Origin: Phlebopus portentosus
Lineage: Eukaryota > Basidiomycota > Agaricomycetes > Boletales > Boletinellaceae
Assembly: GCA_037892935.1 (NCBI GenBank)
Contig: JAYXKI010000019.1
Coordinates: 62,001 to 126,000, forward strand
Length of the DNA: 64,000 nucleotides
Direction of reading: 5' to 3'
The translations under genes were made by a program, and so were the position numbers. The notes beneath the pieces are model-generated. The model had not been told where the DNA came from and did no database searches. It saw only the letters and a list, made by a program, of their open reading frames with translations. Positions 47,383 through 61,943 of this stretch are shown here, one piece after another (the stretch's first letter is position 1; each line of letters opens with the position of its first letter).

Positions 47383-49309
47383 ATGGCTCACTGGAGCCGA
47401 CATGGCAGATTTGGTTCGTGGGTCGAGATTGACGGAGAACGTGCTGAGCAATATGGAGACGTGGTGAACGGTCGAACATCGACGTGTTTCATTGTGAGTA
47501 AGACTGGCGCTGTGAGTAGCCTTTTCGCTGTATAAGTCATTATTCATGTATTACTGAACCGCACTCTCACTATGTTACTAGGAGCTCGCTGTGTTTGTAC
47601 AAGAATATCCAAGTATCACATCTGCTTGCGCTAGAGCAGATGTTTATATTGAAGGAGTGCATATCGGAAAAGCTGTCCTCTCTCCTTCAGACGGACCTCG
47701 CTGCTTCTCTGGCTCCTGGGTAGATGGAAACTCCGTCATACCGTTCAAATTTATTCCAGCGCGGAAGATGAAAGGTACGCTTTGTTATACTGATTACAAG
47801 AGGAAAAAGAGCAATCGCGAGCTCGTTTTTATTCAAAGATGACTCTTCTAATAAGCAACACGTTTCTTCGGGTGCCGGGAAGGTCGTAGTAAAAATAAAC
47901 GAGATCGTTTTGCTTCAGGAATTAAAGGGACTACCTCATCCGCTGAAGGAATGGCAGGCATCTCCAATCATAGAGAATGATGAGGACATTGAACGGCACA
48001 GTGTAGTGTAAGTATCTCTGCTTTGCCTTCGCTAGATCTCAGTGATTTGAATGCACTATGTAATTAGTCTGGCCGAGACCGAAAAATGGCAGAAACATAA
48101 TCCCCAGCACAATTCTTTCTTCCGTAGTCAGCCATTTGACACTAGCCATCCTGAACCAATTGCAGTATTCGAGTTCGTGTATGGCTCCGAGGGTGAGTTA
48201 AACAGCATTGGTTTTGTATTGTCCTGAGGCTATTTTTTTCAGCATTCATACGAAAAAATCTTGGTCAATTAAAGTCTTCTGGATCATACTTCAGCACCGC
48301 AAAGGTAGGCTCGTTTCCATTGGACCCGATGGGCTCTGAACTTGGTATTTACACTTACGACTTGTATTGTCAAATTTAAAGCAAAGTCGCCCGAATATAA
48401 ACGTGAAACCTTCCAAGGGAATCGTAAAATATGGTTCTCCGACAAAACGATCGCACAGTCGCGATAATTCAATACCCCCGCTGAATGCTGGCGCTGTAAA
48501 GAAGCGGGAGTAGCTTGCGTCCCCAATGGCGGCACATCGGCTACTTGTCAGCGCTGCACGAAACTCAGAAAGGGTTGCAATCTTCCTCGGATGGTTCAGC
48601 AAGTGGCAGCAAAACGGCAAAAGTTGACGAATCGCACCAAGATCACTGAGCTTGGTCCGGAGTCTCGATCTCATTTTGCCATGAAGAACGGCTCTGAAGC
48701 AGTTATCAAAGGTCTGTTTGCACACCCAAGTCCTAATGGAGCATCATAATCATAAATGGTATGTCAGACTCCGACACATCCAGTTCATCGGAATCTGGTT
48801 CTGAGACTAAGCTTCGATATCCCAAGCGCGCAGACAGTGAAATCAACGATTCCTCTGAATCCTCCGATCACTCGTCAGAAGAGACGCAAGATTGCCGCCC
48901 AACATGTCGCCGTCTGAGAAAACACGCCGGCTCCATCGCCGAAGCGAGTTCCAATAAGCGCAAGCTTCGCGACGCTATACCAAAAGGTACTCGGGATTCT
49001 GGGAATGATAAGAAGACTTCACGTGCGGCAGAAGCTTCCTGCAAGCCCACCACCGAAATGACGGTCCCGTACAAGAAACCATCCCAAGCAGCACAAGCCG
49101 AGAAGACTGACACTCGGCAGCTCCTGCAATCGATAAAGGCCTTTTCTGAACAGCTGATGGAGCTGGTCACCCGCAGCGAACAAGATGAGTTGATCACAGA
49201 CGTCGTCTTGGACCTCGTTAACAAATGCGATGCCTCGTTTCGGAGTCTTCAGATATCTATAACCAAGGAGAAACGTGGTGATAACTGTGATGTGCGGAGC
49301 AAAGCCTGA
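47383..49309 (+). CDS. DUF7918-like protein with internal Zn2Cys6-type cluster, array copy 2
   Basis: Start at 47383 (MAHWSRHGRFGSWVEIDG). The body reads RTSTCFIVSKTGA joined to ELAVFVQEYPSITSACARADVY, GVHIGKAVLSPSDGPRC and PEPIAVFEFVYGSE. The cluster near 48493-48590 is ECWRCKEAGVAC then CQRCTKLRKGC: C-x2-C-x6-C-x9-C-x2-C-x6-C, the same spacing as copy 1, followed by NLPRM, also shared. Upstream of the cluster the frame slips: the exon coming from 48382 runs into a stop, and one extra C in the CCCCC run near 48474-48478 would restore it. The C-terminal part is Ser/acidic-rich with a helical end (LLQSIKAFSEQLMELVTRS, VVLDLVNKCDASFRSLQ). It stops at 49309. Possible nuclear DNA-binding role is inference only. 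Confidence 0.7.
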
Positions 49310-50359
49310 TCTTCGAACATGCGGCATAAGGAGGACATAGACGAAAGCCAAATACTTTAGAATGTCTTTTAAACGTATCATGATAGTCAGCTTCAGTGGT
49401 TACAGTAGTACTTTGTCGTGGCATCTCGATTATATCCGTGGTCCCTTTTGAAAGTCATTAAGTAGCAAGAAGTTTCATTCTCTTCGAGGCTGTTCCGTTC
49501 CGACGTGGTCCAATTCTGCGCCGACCGCTATTGTAAGCTGCAGCTGCCTTGCTTTCAAGTTGCTTCGGCGCACTAGAGTTCTTTTGCTATCAATCGCAGC
49601 CTGATTCTGACCGCTTGAAACGCCGAATTTCCCCGCTAAATTACCTTGGTGCACCGTTTGGTTTTCAGACAGCGTCTCAGGTCTGATAGCAAAAGAACTC
49701 TACTTGCCAGTGGTCAGTGGTTAATTGAACGTTCGGGCCCCATTTTTGGAGTTGATCCGTCGATCAATATGATCCGAGGCGAGCCCCAAATGGAAATGAC
49801 TCAAAAACGGTTGTCTACCGAAAACCACGTACTTACACGCCATCGTATGATCCAGCAAGTATCCGATGATCCACAAGAAGCTTCAGGATATTGCATCCTC
49901 TGCAATGCTCTGTGAAGTCGGATTTACTGTAAACCATTGTCCAAGGAGATATTCACCTATCTTCCCATTTTTCGTTCGAAGATCTGACGAAGAACGCATT
50001 TGACCTATCCATCAAAGAACGCATTCACGGCGGAGTACACCAGCAGAACACATAGGTCGCAATGACTCAAATGCTGTGTACTCATATCTAATTAAGTAAC
50101 GCTAGACCTCATTTTCCAGCTTCGAGATTTCCAGGAATATTTGGCCAAAACATTATCGAATTTATCGGCTGTTTTCACGACAGACTTCTGAAACGGGGTG
50201 CATTATTGAAGCAATAATAAGATTCCAGAAAGATTCAAGCTTGGTCTAGAAGCTCTTGTCGAACGCTCCTCGCCATCTCTTACTGTAAACGGAGCTCTTT
50301 CTGAACAATGCCCACTGAACCGCCACACTCCTTCAGTCAAGGTAAAAGCTGCATACTGT
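49310..50359. other. Spacer between array copies 2 and 3 with an inverted repeat
   Basis: About 1 kb without a convincing gene. An open frame at 49646-49915 overlaps a repeat arm and is not family-like. The inverted repeat at 49574-49702 is its main structure. Confidence 0.5.
49574..49702. repeat. Inverted repeat, 19-bp arms, 91-nt spacer
   Basis: TAGAGTTCTTTTGCTATCA at 49574-49592 is exactly complementary to 49684-49702. It could be a foldback element or a short non-autonomous insertion; no target duplication was made out. Confidence 0.75.
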
Positions 50360-52271
50360 ATGCTGCCCAGGTTTCGTCAGAGCCGCCTCGGCAGGTTTGA
50401 CGCTTGGGTCGAAATTGATGGTAAACGCGCTCAACAAATTGGAGACGGAGTTGAAGGACGGACATCAAGCTGTTTTATTTTCAGTAAGGTTGCTGCAGTA
50501 AGTAATCAACCTCACTAACGCTAGAATAACTTTTGACTGTTTCTCCTCAACAAAGGAGCCTTCAGTGCATGTCCAAGAGTATCAGACCGGAACGACTGCT
50601 CGTGCTCGTGTTGATGTCTATATAGAAGGACAGCATGTTGGGAAAACAATCCTGTCTCCGTCAAATGGTCAAATCTGTTTTGCAGGGTCATGGCTCAATG
50701 AAAGTTTACTCAGACCATTTGTTTTCACCTTGGCAGACAGGAACGATATTCTTTGCCATTTATCTCTTTTTAATGAAACAAGGACTTACACCCCTTCAAG
50801 GTTCTGCATCAGTTCATGGTGTAAATGGCTTCGGTACAGGAAAGATAATCGTCAGAATCAGTGAAGTTGCTCTGCTTTCCCAAGAAAATGAAGAGGAGGA
50901 TTCCAACCTACTTCCTCGTTCCTTGAAGGAATGGAATACGCCTTCTGTTAATGAGGATGATGAATCCATTGAGCGTCGTAGCATTGTGTGAGTGGTTGAT
51001 TCATGTATTTACGCCAGTATGCTGAGAAATAGTCCAAGTACTATTCTCAACAAGTCTGTCCGAGTCTATAATACGACGAAATTATATGCCGCGGCATGGG
51101 ATTTTCTGTAGCAGGCTTTCGATCCTTTTCACCCGGAGCCGATCGCAATATTTGAGTTCATATATGGCCCTCAAGGTCTGTTGGTCCCTAACTATCTAGC
51201 AATTGAGTCTGCATGCCTACCATCTACTTAACAGAATTTATCTTTCGAAAACTTAGACGGTTGGAAGCAGGGTCTTCGGAAAGAAATGGAGCGCTTATGG
51301 ACGTAAGTCGTTCATTTGCATTGTTTTCGTATGTAGTGTCCCTGAGTGCATACTAATCATGGAATCCTTGCTATTTTCAAGACTAATGATGCAAATACTA
51401 TTGGGATACCAATAAGATATAGTCATCCAAAGAAGCACGCTTGTAGCTGCGAAATACCCGATGGACGCTTGCCTCAGCAACAAACAAAGCGGTCGAAGCT
51501 AGTAAATTTGACCAGAGTTAGTGAATGTGTCCCGGATCATCTCCATCGCCCGACCATCATAAGAACACATAGCACAAAGAACCGGGATGGAAAGACTGCT
51601 ATACTGGCAACAACATCGAAAGGTCTGCACTTTCATTCGTATGTAACGATCCACCATTCTCACACTTCTGTATATTATGCTCTGCTGAAATAGGTCAGTC
51701 AGAATCCGTCTCTGAACCGCGTCTTCAATATTCCAAGTGGACGAATATCGAGGTCCTCGAAATAGAAGACTCCTCTGATTCTTCTCTCTCTTCTATCCCG
51801 AGTCGTCCATGGACTCCTCGTCCTCTGCGAGAGCAGACCGATTCAATTGCCATAAAGAGCCCAAACAGGCCGAAACCCGACAGCCGTGAACCAAGAGTGA
51901 CTCGGGTATCAAAGCACGATAATAGGAAAGTTTCAGATCCTGCGGGAACTTCCCGTACGACCACGTTAGCTGTGGAACGCAAGAACGTTCTAGAGACGAC
52001 ATTCCCACGCCAAACTCCACCCTCAGCAGAACAAGCTCAGAAGATTGACGCCTGCCAAGTCCTTGAGTCGATCCGTTTGTTCTCTGAACAATTAATGCAA
52101 GCTATCGCCTGCAATGAAGAAGACCGGCTTCTTGCGGACGTTGTTCTGGACGTTGTCAACAAATGCGACACTTCGTCTAGGCGCCTTCAGGCATCGATCA
52201 TGCAGAGCACTAAAAGATTGAAAAGCAGCAATAGTAGTCAATTACGTGAGTTCGACCAAGAGCGGCTATGA
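50360..52271 (+). CDS. DUF7918-like protein lacking the cysteine cluster, array copy 3
   Basis: Start at 50360 (MLPRFRQSRLGRFDAWVEIDG). Exons carry RTSSCFIFSKVAA joined to EPSVHVQEYQTGTTARARVDVY, GQHVGKTILSPSNGQIC and later PEPIAIFEFIYGPQ. Where copies 1 and 2 have the six-cysteine cluster, this copy passes from KKHACSCEIPDGR straight to a basic stretch, so about 35 residues are missing without frame loss. The C-terminal part is Ser/Arg/Asp-rich and ends with the shared helix region (VLESIRLFSEQLMQAIACN, DVVLDVVNKCDTSSRRLQ). Stop at 52271. It is more diverged in its central exons than copies 1 and 2 are from each other; one block near 51050-51110 was hard to place. Confidence 0.7.
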
Positions 52272-52495
52272 TATCCCTGGGCTTAGAGAATACTAATGTC
52301 GTTCAATGCGTTCAATGTGGCATAATCAATTGATCTAGGCTTAAATGAGTCGCACATTTCTTTAAAGACAAACCTGCGAATCTTCCTAATCTATTAGTAA
52401 GAAAAGAGGTAATGCTGAAGAAATCAAATCCCTAACTCGCAATAATCAAAGGACGGCAGATGCGTAATGAATTACGACACAACAAATACTAGCAT

Positions 52496-55373
<2,878 letters not shown>

Positions 55374-55907
55374 ACTGACTGGGTTAAAACTGAAGATGAG
55401 TACTCAAAGGTTCAGTGCGCGATGTGCACTGAACGAGCAGCTTCCCAAAAGTTTGTTCGTCACATGATTAGCATAACTATAAAAGGTACATAAGTCCCAC
55501 ATTAATTAAATTTGCTCAGTCACTGGCGAGTCATCTTTCTCGTTCGTTGTTCTTCTTCACTGCGTTGCAAAAGTATTAGCGAATCTTGTTTATCTCGCTG
55601 CAGAGGCAGAATCCATATCTTTCCTTCGATACGGAATATACTCCGGCATGATCTGGACTGCTGGAATCTTGAGCGGACTCGCTTAGCATTTCAATTGTTT
55701 CTTTGTGTCGTTGTTCTCACCAGACGAGTCAGTTTACCTATTGTCGGACATTGGCACAATCAGCATCATGAAAGAAAATGGCATGGCCTCAGATGCGGTC
55801 GCATCTTCCCACTGTGATATGTCTATGTATAAGACTGGCGCTGATAGCATCGAGATGGGAATCCCTTGCTTTAACTCCTCCCTTCTTGTGAACTCGAAGA
55901 AGCTCTT
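55374..55907. other. Divergent intergenic region
   Basis: Promoter side of PRP43 and of the unknown gene that follows. The frame at 55705-55907 is open but is not in phase with the later exons, so it was not included. Confidence 0.4.
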
Positions 55908-57311
55908 ATGCCTGACCATGCGAAGTATCCTTTCTCTGTCTGTCTCCAGCATGATTACGAGACTGTCGAGGAATACGAGACTCAATACTCAAGGGACGGA
56001 CACACTGTCATATGTTGGGTCTGTGACGAATTCCTGCAAGTGCGCTGACCTCTCATATCTGCTGTTCGCCGTATTGCTAATCTCATCCAAAGCGCGCTGA
56101 CAATGTGCGATGGAAGAGCGATGGCATTGGCCATCCGAGCAAAATCCGTGTCTTGACGGAGCGCGCTCACGTTACTTCTCATCGAAGCCGCATTAACGAG
56201 CTTAGAGTCGCTGGACTACGCCCGACCGCATCAGAGCCGTATATAAAGTACAGAATGAGCACTGAACGTTCAAGTCTTCGGAGACATTATAGCGGTGAGC
56301 CCACAGTCTTCGACAAACATCACTTACCGATCGTGTTTCGCATTTCAGATCATGAAAGATTAGCTATCCCTACGAGTGATCGTATTCTGACCATCAAAGT
56401 TGAAGTGACCATGCCTCGGAGGATATCTGCGAGTCACGCATCTGGTTCGCTACCACTCAACAGGGACAAATTGCGAGTTCGTAATAGGCGAGTACGTGGA
56501 CGCATCTAGTAGACCTCGATTCCCTAACCAATCCCATGCTTCTGAGTAGATGGCCTTCATCAGCTCGATCACACCCGTATCGTTCCTCTCGTCGATTGGT
56601 GACTTCTGTCGAACCTCGGAACGTCATGACCTCAGACTCATCGGGAGCTCAAGCTACATCTATGACATTCTGCTTTCGCGTTCGACCAAAGAGTATGTTA
56701 CTTTACTCTTCTTTTGGTCTGTTTCCGACGATTTACCATATCATCCGAATGAAGTCTTACAGCCCGGGTTTTTACTTCATCCTCGATTGTCTCCGTATAT
56801 CCCTCCCCTGTTGACTGCTCTTTCAGAGCGACAAACTGAGGGAGACCAGGATGGTACGAGTCAACGCGATTGCGAGAACTCGTCACGCAGTGACTCTAGC
56901 CCGTCTGCCAGCGAGACTTCCACCAGAATTGCTACATGCCTGACAATAAATCCTAAGCCTCATTGGCCCATTGAACTTGTTTCAATGACTCATGTGGACG
57001 AAAACTCTACGGACGTCTCACCCGACCAGGGCCTTTGCTTGCTGCCTGGCGAACGTTGTGATCGGTGCGGTATAGAAAGCGTTGAATCCAACTGTATTAG
57101 CTGCAAGATGGCTTACGAACTCGAAGGACATTTGACAAAAATTAAGGTCTGCATTTCAATGCAAGGTGACAGCTGAAACGCTTGCTTATCATGATTATTG
57201 TTAACCATCTAGCAAAACTTGGACGAGACCCAATTAATGCTTTCGCGGGTCCGAAAGCTACTACACGAGTCGACTTGCGACCGGATCCGGTATCCGAAAC
57301 GAGTGCTATGA
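55908..57311 (+). CDS. Unknown protein with short Cys motif
   Basis: Not recognised. A chain of exons with good GT-AG joins supports a real gene. The first exon from ATG 55908 (MPDHAKYPFSVCLQHDYE) runs to DEFLQ. A 53-nt intron follows, then RADNVRWKSDGIGHPSKIR to RRHYSG, then DHERLAIPTSDRILTIKVEV to RVRNRR. After another intron comes a long frame beginning MAFISSITPVSFLSS. Near the end a C-x2-C-x9-C-x2-C arrangement (ERCDRCGIESVESNCISCKM) could bind one zinc ion. The last intron (GTCTGC donor, CTAG acceptor) leads to KQNLDETQLMLSRVRKLLH, a helix, and TGA at 57309-57311. The true start may lie further upstream. Function unknown. Confidence 0.55.
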
Positions 57312-57941
57312 CGGTTCTATCATTACCCATTTACATTTTATATCGTCCAGCTTGAACTCGTTCTGTTTATCTTTCTTTTCTCGTGTCTGTACTGTGACTA
57401 CACGCGCTTCCTGGCTCTGGTATGTTGGCATCCATCTGTAAGCTTTCAAGAATACTTAGTAACCTACTGGAATGAATCGACAGATTGTCAAAGATAGTAT
57501 GACCAGAATATCAGCATCATGGATGGTCAGTTCAATCCTCCGTCATCTTTGGAACATCTCTCGATCCATCTGTACAATTCAGCTCTTCACGATTATACTT
57601 GTCGCGGATGAACTTTTTTTGCTTCGGAACAAACTCAGTACGTCGTACGCAGAATGAGGGCCGGGAAAGGAAAAGTGAATCCTCTGTCATTCACGGAAGT
57701 CAGAGATGATACATTACAAGCATTCAAGCATTGTACAGTTTATCTATGGCCCTGAGAATAGTCGAGTGCTGTGTGCAGGGTATCTCTATCATGACGAAAC
57801 TTTATAAGCTCAAAAGAAGCTCCATTACATAAATAACCTATGGGGTATACGCCCGGACTGCTATTGCAGGATGAAAATCCACGAGAAGTCAAGAATAACA
57901 AGACCTTACGTCCAATGACGCAAAGCCATCCCAGTCAACAT
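57312..57941. other. Convergent intergenic region
   Basis: Between the 3' ends of the unknown gene and the lipase. Nothing recognised. Confidence 0.45.
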
Positions 57942-60175
57942 TTAATCGTACACCCATTCGCAAGTACCAGCGCCGACACCTTGCAGCGATGCCCAATAGA
58001 AACCCGGTGCATGTGCAAGCAAGCGGCCAATGACAGGCAGATCCTGCAGAGCGATCAATGCCGCCCTCGACGGCGACTCCTGACCCTTAGCAACGTCGAA
58101 GTGGAACTCGGATTCAACGATTACGTGTGTACCTGGAGTGACGTGCGACCCGCTGACTTCACAACGCCCAGGCGCATCGCGGAGCTTGATCTCGCAGCCG
58201 AGATGAGCATCTACACATCTACGATGAAAACTAGGATCTATTGAGGGCGTTAATGAACGAACGTACAAGAGAATAGATTCCAGGGTGAGAGTGACCATTC
58301 AGCATTGTCGCCTGCATCGGGCAGACTCGTTGCGACACAATCTTTGCCCTGGTACGGCAAACGTCAGACTCGGATCGTGAACCATTGAGAAGAATAACAT
58401 ACATTCGTGATCCGCCACATAGTCCTAGGGAAGTCCGAGAAGTGGTTCATTCTTCCGTTGAACGCTGAGAAGCCATTAATCATATCATTGAAGGAACGCA
58501 ATTCACAGCAGCAGCTTACCGTTGGCAGACTCGACGTCGCAAAGAATAGGAGACGCGAAGAGGTAAGCATCTCGGATAACAATGTTCTCTCCATACTCGT
58601 GGGGTTCGCTAACGAGACGGGAATATACGAGCGACGCAAGGGCGCATCCAAGCGAATGGCCCGTTATCCACTGTAGAGTGATGAGCACATTGTAACTACG
58701 AACGAGAAGCGACTTACTACGTTGATCTTCTTGCCAGGAGATTGCTCGAGAAGACGAGTAGAGATCGCCTTTATGGACTCAACAATGGTCGCTGCAGAAT
58801 CAGAACAGTATCTGTAAGATTATGTCCTCAGCAGTCTTTGAGAACTTACAGTAGGGCATCCTAGAACCGGGCGGAATCCTTTTCGGGAATATTTTGTCCA
58901 TGAACCCGTCATGCACTAAGGCATTCGGAGTCAGTTTGATAATTTCTTCACGAAGTCCGTCTTTACAAACCTTTCCCGAAACCTCGAAGCCAAAGGCCTG
59001 CCTCGCGCAACTGGAAAGTGAAATCCGTCGTCCATTCCGCGAAGTCGCTCGGAGTTGTTCCCTTGAACACGACGATAATGAACGTATCATGTGGATCCCA
59101 GAATAAGCCGCAAAACGCGCTACCGATGCAATTAAGTTCCGAGATCGTCGTGTAAGTCAGTCCAAGCTCGTCATGAGCGATGGAGCAAATGGTATTTTCT
59201 TCCTTACTATGGCCGTGTAATTCCTCCATCACGGCATCTGCACCAGCATCTCCGCAAAATTGAGCAATGTGTGCACCCGGTCGAGCCTCGGAAAGTCCCC
59301 ATTCCGTTTGTCGACGACTCGGGCCTGTGGAGTGCGCTAAAGCTGTTGCTGCTGCTCGGTGTGTGGTGGAAGAAGTGCGCTCATATATGAGAGCCGCGCA
59401 TTGTAAGCTTTTATTCGTTATTGGCATTGTTCGTATACATATCATTACGCGGCTTACAGGAGTTTTGATGCATCAAGGTTAAATACACGTCTGTGTACGC
59501 GGCTCGGTGACTGTTCAATAGGCTGAGATAAGTGGGTTTTTGCTGCGCGGATTTGCTCGTATGTCAGATCTTCAAACATCGATGGGTACGCTATAAGGAT
59601 CCCAAAGTACATTTATTCAGCTTCATGTTCTGATGGAGGCGTGGCTACGCACATGCATTGACGATGCTCAATCCATTGAAAAATCTGCGGGAACAGTAAT
59701 CAAAGATCTTGCCAGAAATGGGAACTTTGCATAGAATACACCATGGCAAGAGAAGCGCCATGATTACAGTTGCAACAGAAGTCAGAAGAATCAGAGCAAC
59801 GCGATCCATCAGCGCTGGAAAAAGTCAGAGAGATGCGTCAGTCTGTCAAAGACTGGTTGGTCACGAAAGTGAGCACTCACTCGTAGGGAGGAAGACAAGT
59901 TCCCAAGCTGCTTTGATCCATGTTTTCGCCACGAAGTAGACGAACTGCTTGAACATGGCATAAGAACGATAAGTCCATGACTCTTCGCATCTGCGCTCGA
60001 AGTCGGTCAACCTTTGGCTGAGGTATGCAAACTCGTCGGCATGCAAAGCGTGCAAGTTCATAAGAAGGTCTGCCTGGCCGTCCACGCCATTGGGAGAAGG
60101 AGCACGTTGACTCGTGTACCCATCCATGTGTTGAACTGCTGGCTTTTTTGGTGGCGAAGGCGGACAACGCACCAT
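57942..60175 (-). CDS. Class 3 lipase-like alpha/beta hydrolase with N-terminal membrane segment
   Basis: Probable lipase of the fungal lipase 3 group. The start at 60175 (MVRCPPSPPKKPAVQ) leads to a helical region, then a hydrophobic stretch (ALILLTSVATVIMALLLP, near 59815-59760) that should anchor the protein in a membrane. The hydrolase core follows: TFIIVVFKGTTPSDFAEWTTDF (oxyanion region), VHDGFMDKIFP, and the nucleophile elbow WITGHSLGCALASLVY (GHSLG) near 58670-58620. Candidate Asp and His are in RDAYLFASPILCD and in the C-terminal exons (YxHLGCEIKL). The end is AGTCEWVYD and TAA at 57942. About eleven short exons. The family includes sn-1 diacylglycerol lipases, but substrate cannot be fixed from sequence. 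Confidence 0.83.
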
Positions 60176-61943
60176 CTTGGAATGCTACGCGGTCGTGACA
60201 CCTGAGGCTGGGTACGAGTCGGTCGGCTGTGCTGATAGGATCAAGTATCACAGGCGGATGAAGCTGAGGCGCCAGAACCGGAACAGGGAGAACGCGGTGG
60301 TAGTACAATCATAGCCAGTGCATCAAACCATATATACCGTACATATGAGGCTGACAGTCCTTTCCCGGCAACGGTTGGTCTCAACCAGAACTCTCCTCCC
60401 AAAACCAGGTAAACTCAGGATGAGTGAATGCGAGGAATGAATATAGGAATAACGAAACTAAGGCTGTAACAAGAAAAATATGCGATCCATAAATTTCGAG
60501 CCAATAGAAAATGCCTTAACTGGATGGTCGGACAACCTGCAAGCGCAAAGCAGACAAGCAGGCTAGGTCGGCATCGGAGGTATCCGAAACTCCGACCCCA
60601 ATGTTCGTTCGTTCACTTCGCACTCACTTTCTTTCTCTGGTCATGTTCAAAGCATTGCTTTGTATGCTTCAAGCAAGGAAGTCATTGGTTCATCTGGAGC
60701 TGGAAAGTCTTCGTCTCTCTGAAGATCGGGGATTTCTGCGGTATGTCTCGCGTGAGGTCTCTGTCAAAGTCGCGCGTCTAGTTCACCATAGGGAGTTTTT
60801 CTTGCAAATATTAATGTGAATTCTCTTTGCCGCTCGCTCAATGGAGAACGCTGATCTTCTCTGTGGGCAGTCTTCTCTCCTGGATTCCTTGCATGATGAC
60901 TTTGCTTGTTGAGTCCGGCATGTCAGGATTCAGAGTCGTGAGGAAGACGCTGGGAGCTGGGCAGGCTAATGTTGCTGTAAAAATATGAGCACACCTTTTT
61001 AATCAGTCTCAGAAAAGTAGGAGCGAAAGACTCGGATGTGCTGTGCTGTTGATGTGTGCTGTTGTACTGTCTGTGGTCATTCTCGTCTCGCATTCAGTCC
61101 GCTTCGTCCAAAACTTAATCGGTTCCTACAAAATCCCCTTCTGACCACTTCGCATGAGTTTAATAACCTCACCGTCGACGGTCGAACATTTTTTTTGGCT
61201 GTGATATTCGATATTCACGACACGATCATCGAATCATGAGATGATTACATAATACATACATTATGAAAGGAATCCTTTCTCACTGGCAATCTCATCACAA
61301 AGAACCAGGCTCGTCCATAGGCGTGACAACACCCATTATCTCTGCTCCGGGCCGTGCTCGACGAATTGACGACTCTCAGACCGATGCTGGGTGGGACAAG
61401 TAACGCAAGGGCGCTTCTCATTATCCTGGTAATCTCTGTGCTCCTCGTGCATCAAACGCCTTGCATCCAGGAACAGACATCATGACTTTCCTGGAGTATG
61501 TATGTCCTTATCGTGGCACAGTGATGCATCGCAATGCGATACCGCGAAATTTTCTTTGCTCGGACTATTAGGATCATCTGCACTTTCCGAGCAATAGGGA
61601 GAGGAAACGATCCCTGCTGTGTATCGCTGTGCATCAGCCACTTATAACTTCGGTAGCTTCTAGTGCGAATGATCAGGGAGTCTCCCTCGAGTATACCAAA
61701 TATTCACCTGCATGAAGCCACGCCTCAGAGAAAAGCACAGCCTCGCTAGATGCTAATAGCCGCATTCAGACCTTTCGGTTTCTTGTATGCGTCGACAAGT
61801 TCAGTGTCTGTGAGTCCCGCTGCGTACTTTAATCTCAGTGGACAGCCTCTACAGCACTTCGATGACCAGCGTCTATTAGGTAATTCGTCACCATACCTTA
61901 TATTAGGGGATGCCCGCAAGTCGCCCCTCGACTCCGTCCCATC
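60176..61943. other. Intergenic region before the NLR-like gene
   Basis: About 1.8 kb with only short frames. A P-loop-like string GSSGAGKSS is encoded at 60687-60713 on the plus strand but has no continuing frame. The stretch 61750-61943 is open in one frame yet out of phase with the downstream C2 exon and probably is a 5' leader. Confidence 0.4.

Noticed and set aside
49646..49915. Plus-strand frame of 89 codons between array copies 2 and 3
   Set aside because: It starts inside the inverted repeat, shows no similarity to the array proteins and has no splice partners.
56698..56886. Minus-strand frames opposite the unknown gene at 55.9-57.3 kb
   Set aside because: They are complements of exons that join cleanly on the plus strand.
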